The position numbers and the translations under genes were made by a program. The notes below the pieces were generated by a model, which worked only from the letters and a program-made list of their open reading frames with translations, did not search any database and had not been told where the DNA came from. From contig NC_039478.1 of the NCBI RefSeq assembly GCF_003590095.1, positions 6,324,001 through 6,388,000 on the forward strand: a stretch of 64,000 bases of DNA. Reading direction: 5' to 3'. Origin of the DNA: Trichoplusia ni. Taxonomy: Eukaryota; Arthropoda; Insecta; Lepidoptera; Noctuidae. This document shows, piece by piece, positions 49,268 through 62,263 of the stretch (the stretch's first letter is position 1; every line of letters starts with the position of its first letter).

Positions 49268-50437
49268 TTAGTATAGTAAATATTATAATATAATGATAGA
49301 TTCGAAACTTATTCCTAGAAATAGCAACTAAATAACCATTCAGTACTTTGTAAGACAATTAACTATCAGGTGTATTATAGAAATGGATTCGAAACTCATC
49401 TGTAGAAATAGGAATTACAAAACTATTGAACATTGTGAAACAATTGACTATCGGTTGCAGTTCTAATATATGTTTCAAAGTGACATTTAAAGTAGGCATT
49501 TCAATTTAGTAGTCTGAAAACAATTGATCTCAATGTTATAATTATTTGAAGATGATCTGATAAAGAAAAATATAAATATACTAGATATTCAATACTATAG
49601 CTAACTTAGACCAAATTTAAAAAACATATATTTGAAAATGAAAATTTAGATTCAGATGAATTATATTTTACGGGACCAAAACACTAATGAGCTTGAAATA
49701 TGAATGCGAAAAATGGATTAAATATTTAGATTGAATTCGAAGCTTCATAATAATTAACATTTTGCCCGACAATCTGAGTTCACTGAATGAGGTAAGTGTG
49801 AATACTTAGCTTTATTTATACAATTTGAAATAGGTCATTGCGGTCGAATGCTAATGTACCTTCTCATAATCCGTCCTGCTATTTTATTATGAATGCAAAA
49901 GTGAGTCTGTTTGCTACAATTTGACTGTTAAATTGCTGAAGCGATTTCGGTGGAATTTTATTTGGGAATAGCTTGGATTTGCGATTGTGTCTTTTTTTTG
50001 GCAACGAATATCCACGTTGATGGTGGTGATGTAAAAATCTAGTTTTCTTTTAATCAAACTGAGATACAATTCAATAATAGTTATGGCAAGCTATAGAGGC
50101 TGTTTTATAATAATTTTTATGTTTAAAAATGCAAGTAACGAATATAAACTATACTCAAACATACTTTTTTATAACTCCTCGAATACTAAAAAGAATTATA
50201 CTATATTTAAGTTTTAATGACGTGCACTAATAGTGTGAAGTTGGTTATTATTATGAATTTAAAACACTGTTTTTATACATTTACATTTATAGCAAAAACT
50301 ATAAAAATCGACTATTTAAAGGCCCTTCAATTTAATATGCATTCATTCTTACTGTTTTACTGTGTGGACAAAATGCATTAAAGGATAAACTCAAAAGTAA
50401 ATGCGCGATATAAAAAGCATAAACATTTTATAGTTAA
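49268..50437. other. Intergenic
   Basis: No gene. A decayed Helitron-like 5' segment is at about 49870-49990 (AATGCAAAAGTGAGTCTGTT, GCTGAAGCGATTTCGG). Confidence 0.5.
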
Positions 50438-50467
50438 TGTGGATCGTTTATTTTGTTTTATAGAGTA
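50438..50467 (+). repeat. Left 30 bp direct repeat flanking a Helitron
   Basis: From TGTGGATCG to ATAGAGTA; identical to 51128-51157. It abuts the CTAG end of the Helitron directly. Confidence 0.95.
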
Positions 50468-51127
50468 CTAGCTGTTGCCCCCGACTTCGTCCGCGTGTTT
50501 AGAAGATATAAGTTAGGAATTTTTGAACAAAAGCCCTCGAAAATGAATATTTTTCCCAATTTTTTCCACATTTTCCATTGTATCTTCGCTCCTATTTATC
50601 GCAGCGTGATGGTTTATAGCCTAAAACCTTCCTCGATGAATGGTCTATTCTACATAAATATATTTTTTCAATTTGAACCAGTATCATCATTGGCCTAGCC
50701 TTTTCCCAACTATGTTGGGGTCGGCTACCAGTCCAACCGGTTTCAGCTGAGTACCTGTGTTTTACAAGGAGCGACTGCTTATCTGACCTCCTCAACCCAG
50801 TTACCTGGGCAACACGACACCCCTTGGTTAGACTGGCTGTCAGACTTTTTCAAGCTTCTGACTACCTGTAACGACTATCAAAGATGTAGGAATAACAGCC
50901 GGGACCCAATTTAACGTGCCTTCCGATACACGGAGGAACTCGCTATGACACAGATGGTCACCCATCTACGGACCAACCGCGTCAAGCATAGCTTAACCTG
51001 TGAGCGTTTCACTTATGCGGTTATAGCTTAGCCACGAGCTCCTCAATTTGAACCAGTAGTGCCTGAGATTAGCGAGTTCAAACAAACAAACAAACAAACT
51101 CTTCAGCTTTATATATTAGTATATAGA
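50468..51127 (-). mobile_element. Lep1-like Helitron interrupted by a SINE
   Basis: Plus strand runs from CTAGCTGTTGCCCCCGAC to TATTAGTATATAGA; reversed it has TC and CTAG ends. A 5S-like SINE is inserted at 50684, duplicating 16 bp of Helitron sequence. Without the SINE and its duplication the element is about 285 bp, normal for the family here. Confidence 0.9.
50684..51042 (-). mobile_element. SINE with 5S rRNA-like head, longer copy
   Basis: Exact 16 bp target duplication (50668-50683 and 51043-51058) proves insertion into the Helitron. Minus-strand head GGAGCTCGTGGCTAAGC, then the 5S-like stretch at 50980-50956 with GCGGTTGG and GATGGGTGACC, a middle with AGGTAGTCAGAAGC, and a tail CCCCAACATAGTTGGG ending AATGATGA. 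Confidence 0.85.
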
Positions 51128-51157
51128 TGTGGATCGTTTATTTTGTTTTATAGAGTA
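51128..51157 (+). repeat. Right 30 bp direct repeat flanking a Helitron
   Basis: Perfect copy of 50438-50467, directly abutting the TC end of the Helitron. Confidence 0.95.
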
Positions 51158-54100
51158 TTAACTTTAATAAATTCTGGAGTATCTTATCAATATTGTAAGT
51201 GTGAAAGTTAAAGGGTTTTATGTTTGTGGATCAGTGGCTATATATGTATGATTGCTGAACATTTATTCCACTGATACAAGTTTTACGATATGGTAGTTTT
51301 ATTTTGAAACTAACGCATTAAATTTTAATATCATTAATTGTAATTATCTTGGCTTATATTAGGTTCATTCATAATAGCAGTAAGTATATGTATAAGTCAA
51401 AATTGATGCTGCCTCTGTCATTACCAGTGTTCAGATGTTTTCAAACAATTTTTTACAAAATATACTAAAAAAACTAGAAATCACTTTGTAACGTCGTAAC
51501 GAGTTAAAGCAATAGACCTTCAAAAAGTATTGATTTTCGTCATCGTCACGTCAGGTCATAATTAAGGACTCTGTTTGGATGAGAGATGATTATTACTAGA
51601 TATATTGCAGTGAAAAATTAAGGCCGGTGACACTGATTTGAATTGTCCGGCAATAACACAGCGTGGGCTTGCTTCTACCTGTCAATGTTTCATTCATTGA
51701 CGATGAAGGTACTATGGAATTACGCATCTTAAACCAGCGTTTGACATCTCTCGATCCCTGTCAACAATGTCACATCCTTTATCATCTGTCTTCCAGACAC
51801 TCTAAATTCCAGTGTATTTGCTAATTTCCGAAGCTATGGTGTATGGTAATTAATTTAGTGAAGTGGAAGGGTCACCTTTCGTTATTATTTCTTGTAAAAA
51901 GTGATTTAGAGTTAAGCGAAAGGAGCGAGACCCGTTTTGAATGGAGTGATTGATTGATACTCGATTTTCATGGAGGGTAACGTTATTTGTGTAGTTTTTG
52001 CTGTTTTCACCGGTTTGATTTTAAACTGAAGGCAAGTTACGATTCGTTTTATTTTTGAAATTGCCAATTAAAAGTGACAAAATTTGCTCGAAAAATGAAA
52101 GTCTTTTTCTCTAGCCCACTGTGTCCCACCACTGGGCAAAGGCATATCCCCAAATCCTTCCACGATTTTCTATTTTTTGGCGCATGGAGTCATCACGAAA
52201 GTGTTATAATTTAATATTCCCTTGGCATTGCATTATTCAAATGAATTGCCATTTTTCTTCTAATCTTTTGCAATATTTGAGCATCATATAGACCTAGATA
52301 CTTCTATAGAAACCCCAGTTTTCGTGTCTTCTATTACTATCATAACTTTTTCTGCTCAACGCCGTCCGATAAGACCGTGAGAGATGCCCGCTAGCACTGT
52401 CTCTACTTGTATAAAAATATCACAGCACACAATACTGTAATACGTCTTATGTTGTGTTGCAAAACATTACTAAAAAGAGATCATAGTCGCACGCTCCGTG
52501 CACGACACGCATCTACTGTGTTGTATGGGAGTCACGGTTACACTGCACAGCATATAGACATTAGTTGTCACCTGATATGTTAGAAATTGTTTTATCCCGT
52601 GACTCCAGCCGTATGGATGTAGTAAAAAAAAATACAGGTTGCACTCCGAGAGTGCCGGCAGAAGTGAAAACTTGAATTTTAGCGTTGTACATCTTTGATA
52701 TTCTGGAATGGTTAGGGAATAATTTTGCACGAATTGTTTTAATTATCACTATTAAATTATTTTATTTATGTGGTAGAATACAATACTTATTGATTTCACT
52801 ATCGATGCAGTATTGTGCTAAAGAAGTTTTCTTTTTATGAATTTTCGATCAGGTCACTTGTCCGGACGAGAGTTTAACAGTTTATACTCATTACAAAAAA
52901 GTATACAACGCCGCTAAAGTAGTTTTCACTTCAATAATTACTAAACTCATATTGCTACATGCATTTTGAAAATACAAAGCATGCACATAAGTACATAACT
53001 GCAAAGAGGGCCAACTGTTAGCAAATTTTTTATTTAATTTCATTATACATCTATGCTATCTTACTGACGCACGTTGTTTACCTTCTCTATAAAAAACAAA
53101 TATATTCAACATAGTATGAAAAACAGCTTCATGGCCTTATAATATCCAATATATGAACAGTTAAGCTCACACTGGTATTGTATACCGTCAGTCGAACAGT
53201 CAAGCCTGTCAATCAAAAGATGGACAATCGGTTTATTCTATGCAAATTACGTTAAGCTGTCAATCCCAAAGGTCGTTACAGAGAAAGCCGCTCAAAGATG
53301 CAAATAAATAGATTAAGAATTTATAAGGCTATTTTGTTGAAGATAAAATTGGGAATAAGGTAGATGACGGATTTGATTTAAATGATTATTTTAGTAACAC
53401 GTTAGGAAGTGACTTTTATTATTTAAGTAGTTCTGAGTTTTTTTTGTTTAACTGGCTGTAGTAAATACACTTAAATTGAAATTTATCATTATGTCATAAT
53501 TTTTGAACGCTGCGTTAACTTTTCTTGTGTTAGCCAATTAAGTTTTAAAATTTCTTCTTCTTCTCTTTCATATCACTCTTGTCAGACTAACCGTGGTCAT
53601 AATTAATTGAAATTTAAACAACATTCAAATAAAAATATTTCCCTCTTTTAAAATGCCTTTAATCTTCAACAAGACAGCAAATAACACCGAACCTTACCTG
53701 AAACCCACCTCTTTTTTAGTTTTTCATTTCCATGTATCTTTTCTCCATGCCTTTCTCCTTCCCTTGGACTATAGTGCGATATGCAAATTGATTTACTGTA
53801 GCTCTGATGCTGGACTGGGTGCCCGATTTGTCACGGCAGAGGTGCGGGTACGACCTCATCTAAATTTCATGAGACTGCGGGCGCCTCTCATCAATTACGG
53901 TTATTCGGGACCTGCGATACCTTTTGTGTATAGTTTAGAGTTTCCCTTCAGTTTTAGTTTTGTTAGTTGGTGAATATTTTAGGATGTGGATGCGAAAAAA
54001 TGAAGTTTAAAAATTATCGAATATTTTACCTTTTTAGACTAAACTCTTGTTGTCGTGTATAACATGTTGTTTGTAACATTTTAAAAAGTTCACAAAGTTG

Positions 54101-54744
54101 GTAGTATCGGTTAAACATTAATTAATTAATAACAGTTTTAGAAAAATTATACGTAATTCTTGAAAAACAGTTCTGAATATTCAAACGGAAAGGAGTAACA
54201 CATCCAAAATTTAAATCCAGAATTAGACTGAAATTAAATTATTTAATTTGTTCGCTCGAGACAACCCTAGCCCAGTATAAGGGTTTCATTACAGCTCACT
54301 GTGAAACGCTTATATCCAAATGGGTGCCCAAATCACTGTTTAATTTGGTAATTACGGCGTAGTAATTGCTTGCTTAATCCTTTGATTTCCATGTGGGTTC
54401 AGTTCCCGACGCGTGTTTATCAAACGCATCTGGTAAGCAAAGATATTTATCATGGCTTCGTAAATTGGGACACTTGAAGCGATTTAAGATGCTAAAATAA
54501 ACTTACACTGTATTGTCGAAATGTGTCAGTTTATATCTGAGTTAGAAGAAAAATAAATGTTATTCGTTATATAAAATCTCAGCAAAGTTATAGTGGAAAG
54601 TTATACTGTAGAGCTCTGTTTCGTTTATACAATGGCCCATAGCAAACACATTGACTGCAGTGTTGTTAAAACATAAGATAAAATCGGTAGTTTAATAAAG
54701 AAGAGATATTTTTAAACATCTCTCTTAATTTCCTTAAATTTAAG
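51158..54744. other. Intergenic
   Basis: No supported gene. A short moth retroelement fragment lies at 52112-52192 (CTAGCCCACTGTGTCCCACC, ACTGGGCAAAGGC). A 10 bp inverted repeat GGAGTCACGG/CCGTGACTCC brackets about 52529-52606. A GC-richer patch at 53800-53945 sits in a 106-codon frame with no recognised homology. Confidence 0.5.
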
Positions 54745-54915
54745 CCTTGTGTCACTGAGGGTTTAAAAACAGTCAATACTCTTGCACAAAGACAGCCTCG
54801 TCTCGGAAAAAGCATTCGTGGATCACACAAAAGCTGGGAAATCACACCCGCGACACGTTGTGCATATTGTATTTGTCATGGTGACCTCAACCACATGGCA
54901 ATCCATGCAGACATA
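54745..54915 (-). mobile_element. tRNA-derived SINE, family A, decayed
   Basis: Minus strand: GTGGTTGAGGTCACCATG, then GATCCACGAATGC and TCTTTGTGCAAGAG, the order seen at 7326-7526. Box B not intact. Confidence 0.6.
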
Positions 54916-56016
54916 GAATTAAACATAAGCACAACGACCCTAACGTTTACTGAAAAATAAACATTGTTCAGCTCGCAAACATTTGGAATAAACGGGAATG
55001 TTATTAGTTCCTAACGACAGGCTTGCTCTGACCGCAATTTCCAGTAACAACATTGTACTAACGTGAAATTCAAAACAGGGAAACGACAACACTAGCAAAA
55101 TTGCCGAGATGAAACCTAGCTCGTCGACATGTTTGCACAAATTAACGTTAATGCATTAATAACTACGCTTTTTCGCGTTTTTGATATTTTATAACATAAA
55201 CTAGTTTATGTCCCCGGTTTGACTAAAGATTGACCGTGTTTATGGTGTACAACACCGTCAATAACATAAACAAAAAGATTTTAAATGTTTCTTCGCTTCT
55301 TTAACTTGAGTTTTTTCATGTTATATTTGCCTAAGCGTTGTCCTCAAAATGTTCAGTTACAAGATTTTTTTCATATGTATTGGTGTTTTTAAAGCCCGCC
55401 GCATAAGAGATAGCTTAACACACCTTTGAAAACAACACTCCTTGACCTTTCTAAGTATGCTAATCTCGATTTAAAGACCAAGATTTGCTTAAGTTTAAGT
55501 TTTTAAAATCAAATTCATCACGTCATACATGAATAATTTCGATGTTTAAGACTTCTATCATACCCTAAAATCTAGTCTATATACGGCTATACCTTAAATT
55601 AATAAAACATGAAGTAGCTAGAACCAATTTCAATTGAAAAACAAGCTTAAATGATGAAGCGACGCGGATAATATATTATTAAATTAGAAACTGGTACGAG
55701 CTTATTTAAGCACGTGTCACAAGTAATAACAGAGATGTGATGTATTAGTTGTTGATCGTGATGACGGATCTTTTGTCAAAATTATTATAATTATGTAAGT
55801 AGGAAAACATACTTTGTTTATTTAATGAAAGCGTAAGATTAATTGAGATTGAAAACTTATAATTTTGAAATTAAATTAAATGTATATTTAGTGGAATATC
55901 TTATAATTTAAGATTGTTATAAGGTCTACAAAGCTGTTTCCCGGTTTACACCGTAAAGAGAAGAATAGAACGAAAAGACAGTTTTGACTATTGGTCTTGT
56001 GGAGGCCTTAACTGCC
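54916..56016. other. Intergenic, nothing recognised
   Basis: AT-rich spacer without gene or definable repeat. Confidence 0.5.
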
Positions 56017-56022
56017 ATGCTG

Positions 56023-56278
56023 CATTTGACGACCTCCGTGGTCGAGTGGCGCACGCACCGGTTTCAAGGTGTCGCTAGCTCTGAGGTCCCGGGTTCGATC
56101 CCCGGCCCCGGCCGGGTCAATGTAAAAATTCACATTTCTACATTGTCTCGGGTCTGGGTGTTTGTGGTACCTTCGTTGTATCTGAATTCCATAAGACAAG
56201 TGCTATAGCAACTTACTTTGGGTTCAGAACAATGTATGTGATGTTGTCCGCATTTATTTATTATTTATTTATTTATTT
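56023..56278 (+). mobile_element. tRNA-derived SINE, family B, apparently full length
   Basis: Head CCTCCGTGGTCGAGTGGCGC (box A) and GGTTCGATCCCCGGCC (box B), body TCTCGGGTCTGGGTGTTTG and ATGTATGTGATGTTGTCC, and a TTAT-repeat tail, as in widespread lepidopteran SINEs. A short ATGCTG direct repeat at 56017-56022 and 56279-56284 may be the target duplication. Confidence 0.85.
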
Positions 56279-56284
56279 ATGCTG

Positions 56285-59200
56285 GGGTTCGACGAGTAGA
56301 ATCATTTGGGTCTCGACGTAATTTATCTATAATAATATGTATTTAAATTAGATGTTCATCAGTTGTGAAGTCTCATTACATAAATTGCGCTTAGATTGAC
56401 ACAAAATATATAAATCAAAACCCATATCATACATATTATAATACCAATAAACTCCTGATAAATATATTTAATTAATTAATTAATATTTTTTTTGATCATG
56501 CAAATATCGTTATCTACCGCCTGTACAAAATCTGTAACTCTACCGAACGCAACTATTCTATTAACGATTGTTTAAATGACATAATTTCGTTCAACACACT
56601 TGTTAGGTACCAATTCAAATACAACAAATATACAAATAACTTACCAAAACAAACCTTCTAGGAAATAATGTTGACAAACAACGTCGAGTTGAACTAGATT
56701 TTGTTTTGTTTCAAAGTGCATATTTCATTGAAACTGTATGACTGTACTTTGGGAATTGTTTTGTTTATTTTCTTCAATGAATCGCAGTTTTCTAGTTAAA
56801 TTATGACCATATCGACTAAACAATCGTAACTTTACAAGGACTAGTCAACTAGTTTCTATTCACCGATCAAAATTAAATATTTTTTTGTCTGTGTGTTAAA
56901 TATACTGTTATTTGAGGTTTTAGGTATTTATGTAAACGAAGGGTAAATCAACCCTGTCATTGAGGTACCATTATCTGTTCGGCTGCCACCAGGCTGTATC
57001 TCCTAAACCGTCATAGCTAGACTATTAAGTTTTACAAATGGTATACCTTCAGTTCCCTCTTTAACTCTTTAATAAGACTCGTAATTTATCTACTGTCGTG
57101 TTTAAACACATCGTATGTATCTCCAAGAAGAAGTATTGCGTTAAGTTGATTTGCCGTAATAACTTGTCTATCACACTAACGCTATAACGGTATACAATGA
57201 TAGCTGTAATACATGCTTCGAGCGCGCATACGACACGGCGACGAGCGACGTCACAAACAAAAAACAATCTCGCATCATAATTACTTTACGAAGAACCAAA
57301 GTACAGTACACCCTCATATACTTATCTCGTTATTGTTAAAGCTGGAAAAATGCCTACGTGTAAAAAATACAAAGATTCCCTTTTAATATTAGCTCAGTAT
57401 CATGAAGGACCTATCCAGTACAATCACTTTGTGAATATTCTTTCAAAGTACTCAAAAATCCGGTGGCCCTTATATTGTCGGAGCGTGTCTTATCAAAAGT
57501 GCTAAGTACTTGATTAGGGCAAAAAAGGGCTATTACTTTATCCGTGAGGTTCGTTGCTCGAATGGAAATTGTTCGTCGCTTACGCGTGTCTAAAGGACTT
57601 CCGCTTCTAAGTTCTCGAGGTAAATTAATGGGGATTAAAATTTATTAGTCATTAGGAAATTTGGTAGATGGTGTATCTATCTATGTATTTGTTTTAACTG
57701 AGTTAGTATTTAATTATAAAGTTTGAGCTAAGAAAATTGCCTTATTTCAAACTGAAGCTACTTTTAGTCTTTAAGAAATTGATTATTGTCATCATCATTA
57801 TCTTATCAGCCTGGACTAGCGTGGAGTCTTCCACCGTTCGGTATAGGTATTCAATCGTTGCTGCCTCTTATGCCTTATACAAAAAAAAAAACAAAACGAC
57901 ACATTATCGGTGTAAAATAGAGATTCCACTAAATAACAGTCCCCCATCATTTAAGACTATACCAGCTTAACGTCCATTTTAATTTCTATTATTAGTTATT
58001 ATATCGGCAAAACTCTATAGATGAGAGTTAGAGGATACAACTTGTAGTACTTGTACTGTCAGTGGAGTTTTAGTAATGTGGTTCCGTTCTTTCCGTTTGC
58101 ATACGGAACCCTAAAAAAGAAAGTAGAAGTGTTTAGAGGTATTATAAACCACTCTTCCTAATTACTTGACTTTCTTTCACGTTCCTGCCTTCACCTGAAG
58201 TTCCTGTAGGTAAACATGTCCACAAACATTGACCATATGTACACTCATTAGTTATACATACTTTTAGGTAATTATTGTGGAAAAATAATAAAAGAATACA
58301 TTCAAGGTCAGCAATAAGGTAGAATATAATATGGCACTCTAAAATAAACTTTAAGACTGTTTGAATAAAGTGCTTGAGCGCTTTGAAATTCAAACATGTA
58401 AAAATATCCTTCCATGCTTAAGAGACCATGTAAGCATAAACACATTTAGGCAAATTTTAATTTTGTAATTATAACTATAGAACTCATTATTGATTGTCAT
58501 AAAAATATTTTAAATGTCTTTTCTTGGTCTGAGCAAACCCTTAATCGCTTTTACGGCTACGGTTACCGAAAAGTAATTCTATGAAATAAAGAAGTTAGAA
58601 ATACAGTTTTGCTAGATTTTATACGTGATGAACATTCTAAAGGGAAACACGTGCGCAATGTTCAAATTTCTTTTGGATTTGTTCTTATATTTATTGGGTA
58701 AAGCGGTTATTTAATTTTGAAACTTTGAATATTTTACTAAATTATCTACTGGATAATGTATGGGACTGAATGTTTCACATTTTATATAATTTTGGAAAAC
58801 ATTGTTTAGGGAGTTTTGAAGGCTTTTTTAAATCAAGGAGCAGTATGAGTCTTCTTTTTCGTAGAGACTGCAGGCAAAAAGTTAGCTGTTAAATAATAGT
58901 ATTTGTAACAGTAACATTATTAATTTTTAATGATAAACTAGCAATCCATTAGCGATTTCTTTCTCTAGCAAGAAACTAAAGCAAATCTATTTTTAAGCGC
59001 AAAATCCATCTAAAATGATTTAAGGAGTACACTCTTAAACAAATACAAACGGTTTCATCTGGCAAGGCTGCGAGACTGCACGCGATTCAGTGTAAACAAT
59101 AAAAATATGTTTCTCATACAATGCACTGGAAACATTTCCACATCCTTGTTATACCTGCCTTTGTTCGCCTCCATTCCGTACTTTCGCACAATTTCCACTG

Positions 59201-60644
59201 TCCTTCAGCGTATCACGCGTTTCGTTGTAACGCAAACCGGGCTATTATAAGCTGGCGTAGTTTCATTCTAACTTATCCTTGTTAGTCCGTTAGCGTTGAC
59301 AATGTTTAAGAAAGTTTACGTTGTACTTTTGTTTTATTTCCAGCCTTTATTTACACATGTTTTCGTTTGTTTGTGTTGTGTTATAACGTAGCTCAGAGAA
59401 TTTTCCGAAGCGTGAATGTTGTTGGTTGCCTAAAGTTTCTTTTGAGTTGTTTAAACGCGGAGTATCGACTGTTGAGTTTATTTTGAAGTTTGTTCAATTT
59501 ACAAATATAAGGTTTTGAGATCGGAGTAAACGATTAAGGGAAAAGTTTCGTGCTTGATATAGATGAATAACCTGTTATCGATTGTTACTCGGCATTAATC
59601 ACAAAATAATATGTAAAATGAAATCGAGTTCTTAGAAAATATACACGTGTAAAGGTAATCTATTCCAGTAAACAATTATATTGGCACGTGCTCTTTAAGC
59701 GACGAAGTTATAATTGGACTTCAGAAATTAGAAGCAACATGACCACAAACGATTTCGGGTGTAATATTCAAACAAACCTGCGCATTTCGGTTATTTTCAT
59801 ATCACTCGAGCAAAAATTGTGAACGCAACGAGTTCGCTTCACTGCCCCAAAGTCATTTCGAATATTACCCTTTTTTATTTTTAATCGAATAACGATTGTA
59901 TATTCCTTTGTCAATTTTGTCGCCCGAGCATCGTGGATATCGAACACTCCGATCGTTAGCCTGCCTTTGTTCAATTATAGCAATTTAGTTCATACTGGTT
60001 CGATATAACGCTCCTGTTGTGCAATCGTGAAGTTGGGTTTATGTTGTGATAATATGACTGCAGACTTACTCCTACAAATAATCGGGTTCCTTCTATTTTC
60101 TATTTCGATTCGAGTTTGGTTGTGGTCTCGCTTCGACTCTGCATTGGTTGGTATATAACTGAAATAAAACAAAGTAATTCAGCAAAATAGGTACACTTTT
60201 GGAATAATGGAACCAAACCAACATCCTATAACCATCCAGTGGCGATCCTAGTGTTACCGTCGGTAGAACAACTGACGATCGAGTTAAAACACTAAACAAA
60301 TTGGCAAGACGACGGTTTCCAATCCACCATCTCGATATTAATTCGTGTCAAACGAAACTCGATTCTGATGGAAGTTACTACGGATTACTAAACCGATAAG
60401 ATAGGTGTAAATTCTGGTTGAATAAACAAACATTTCGTTGGAGCAAATGTCCGAAATTGCCTTTCGCACGTGATCTCGCTCGCCACATGCCCGATGTGTA
60501 CCAAGCGGGTTCGTCGTTCAATGGGCGCTTGTTACATTTGTATATGAATGAGAACATGTCACGTTGTGCTACCTATTCCGTGTTCTATGGTTGGTCATTA
60601 ACTCAGATGATTGTTTTAAAGGTCGTTGGCATTCCGTTCGTATA
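56285..60644. other. Intergenic
   Basis: No supported gene. Holds a GGTTCCGT hairpin at 58078-58116 and a TATATAA box at 60152-60158 with a TCA start-like trinucleotide 29 bp further on. Open frames up to about 85 codons lack recognisable motifs. Confidence 0.5.
58078..58116. repeat. GGTTCCGT/ACGGAACC hairpin repeat
   Basis: Eight-base perfect arms around a pyrimidine-rich loop; same arms as 8525-8562. Confidence 0.5.
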
Positions 60645-60904
60645 TCTATACTTCTATACTTTTTTTAATATATAAAGCTGAAAAGCTGTTTGTTTGAACG
60701 CGTTAATATCAGGAACTGCTGGTTCAAATTGAATTTTTTTTTGTGTTGAATAGACCATTCATCGAGGAAGGTTTTATTCTATATAAAATGACGCTGCGAC
60801 TAATAGGAGCGAAGATACAATGGAAAATGTGGAAAAAATAGGGCAGGTATAAATCATAACTTAAATCTTCTAACCACGCAGACGAAGTCGCGGGCAACAG
60901 CTAG
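60645..60904 (+). mobile_element. Lep1-like Helitron
   Basis: Starts TCTATACTTCTATAC after A, ends GGGCAACAGCTAG before T. All family blocks are present (GTTTGAACGCGTTAAT, GACCATTCATCGAGGAAG, GACTAATAGGAGCGAAG). Confidence 0.9.
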
Positions 60905-62229
60905 TGTTAAATAATGCAGATTATAACGTACCTTTACTACAAGATATTATATCGTGTTTGAGTCAACCAATTCAGTTCAATTTATTCCACTTAGCTGTCT
61001 GGAGCTTTGTTGGATAGGTCAGTTACATTATTAATGTGTTTTTGCATTAACGTCTGTTTTAATTCTCCTGTTGGTTTTATTGTTTTGACTTTCATTTGTT
61101 TATTGAGTCATCGGCAAACTTGAAGTCAGATATTAAGTTAATTACATAGATTTTTGTTAAAGCATACCATGGGCTTGCATCGCTCAATTTCGGCCAGTCT
61201 ATTTTATCCAAATGTTACTTGCCTCTGACCTGAAGTTTTACCAACGTAATGAATGTTTTTTTTTAAACAAAGTAAGGTCATGGAATCTCTTTTGCCACTG
61301 TTCTGAAGACTGTCTGAGTAAACGTTTGATAATCTTTTTGATCCAACCTTCTCTCAAATCACCATACAAATTTCGTTTTCATTTCATTTTTTCTTAATTC
61401 ACTATGAATACGTAACTCAACGTTCTAGTACTGTTGAGTAATTTGCCTGAGTTTACTCACCTCTTGCTAACGAGGCATCTTATACAGTTTACTATATAAA
61501 ATACTAATCAGTCCGTCACGGTTTGTGCTCGACATACATTCGTAATACTAGTTAATGTCCCTTGCGTTGTTTAGTTGTAATTCAGACTTTCTTTAAACGA
61601 TATTTCGTCGACGAGGTTCGTCCGTCTATCTTACCGTCGGAAAATCGTGCCAGTTGAAATTTTAACATATTGTATTTCTGATGCCGCTGTATCAACAAAT
61701 ATTATAAAACTCAAAATAAGGATCAAAGTTAAGTAACGTTTACTTTATCTTAAATGGATCAGGAAAAATCCGTCCGAGCTATGTAACTCAAGAACAATAA
61801 AGCTCTTAAATTTTTAGCTTAGAGAATATGGTATACAACCCATACACACCGGTATATTTTTCCCACAGCGTATCCTATTTAATTCGTATCGCAAAACTTA
61901 CACTGTTTACCAATCCTTTAACATCTATTAGATATACCTTGATAATTAGTTTTTCTCTTTTTTGCACACATACAGACAAGCAGCTTACAGAAGTGTCTGT
62001 ATACAATTGGATATTTATATTTTAACCTTCACGTAATAAATTGAGACACGACACGTTAAACACTGCAGAGAAATCGGCGTATTATATTTATTAAATTAGT
62101 TTTGGAATTTGTGTTTCAATAAATTATATTATTACAAAATGTCGGCTAAAAAGTGAATTTAAATAAATGAAGTATTAATAAATACTATTATTAATTCGAC
62201 GTTGAAGATTGAGGATTTTTTGCTTTATT

Positions 62230-62263
62230 AGTTGGACTCTAGAAGATTGTCTAGAGTCCAACT
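62230..62263. repeat. Perfect 14 bp stem hairpin
   Basis: AGTTGGACTCTAGA, loop AGATTG, then TCTAGAGTCCAACT: no mismatch in the stem. Confidence 0.85.

Noticed and set aside
56030..56110. tRNA-like segment with a consensus GGTTCGATCCC
   Set aside because: Followed by the standard SINE body and TTAT tail; a family B SINE, not a tRNA gene.
60418..60675. 85-codon frame with a non-ATG start
   Set aside because: No recognised family; its end runs into the 5' end of a Lep1 Helitron at 60645, so it cannot be an intact conserved gene.
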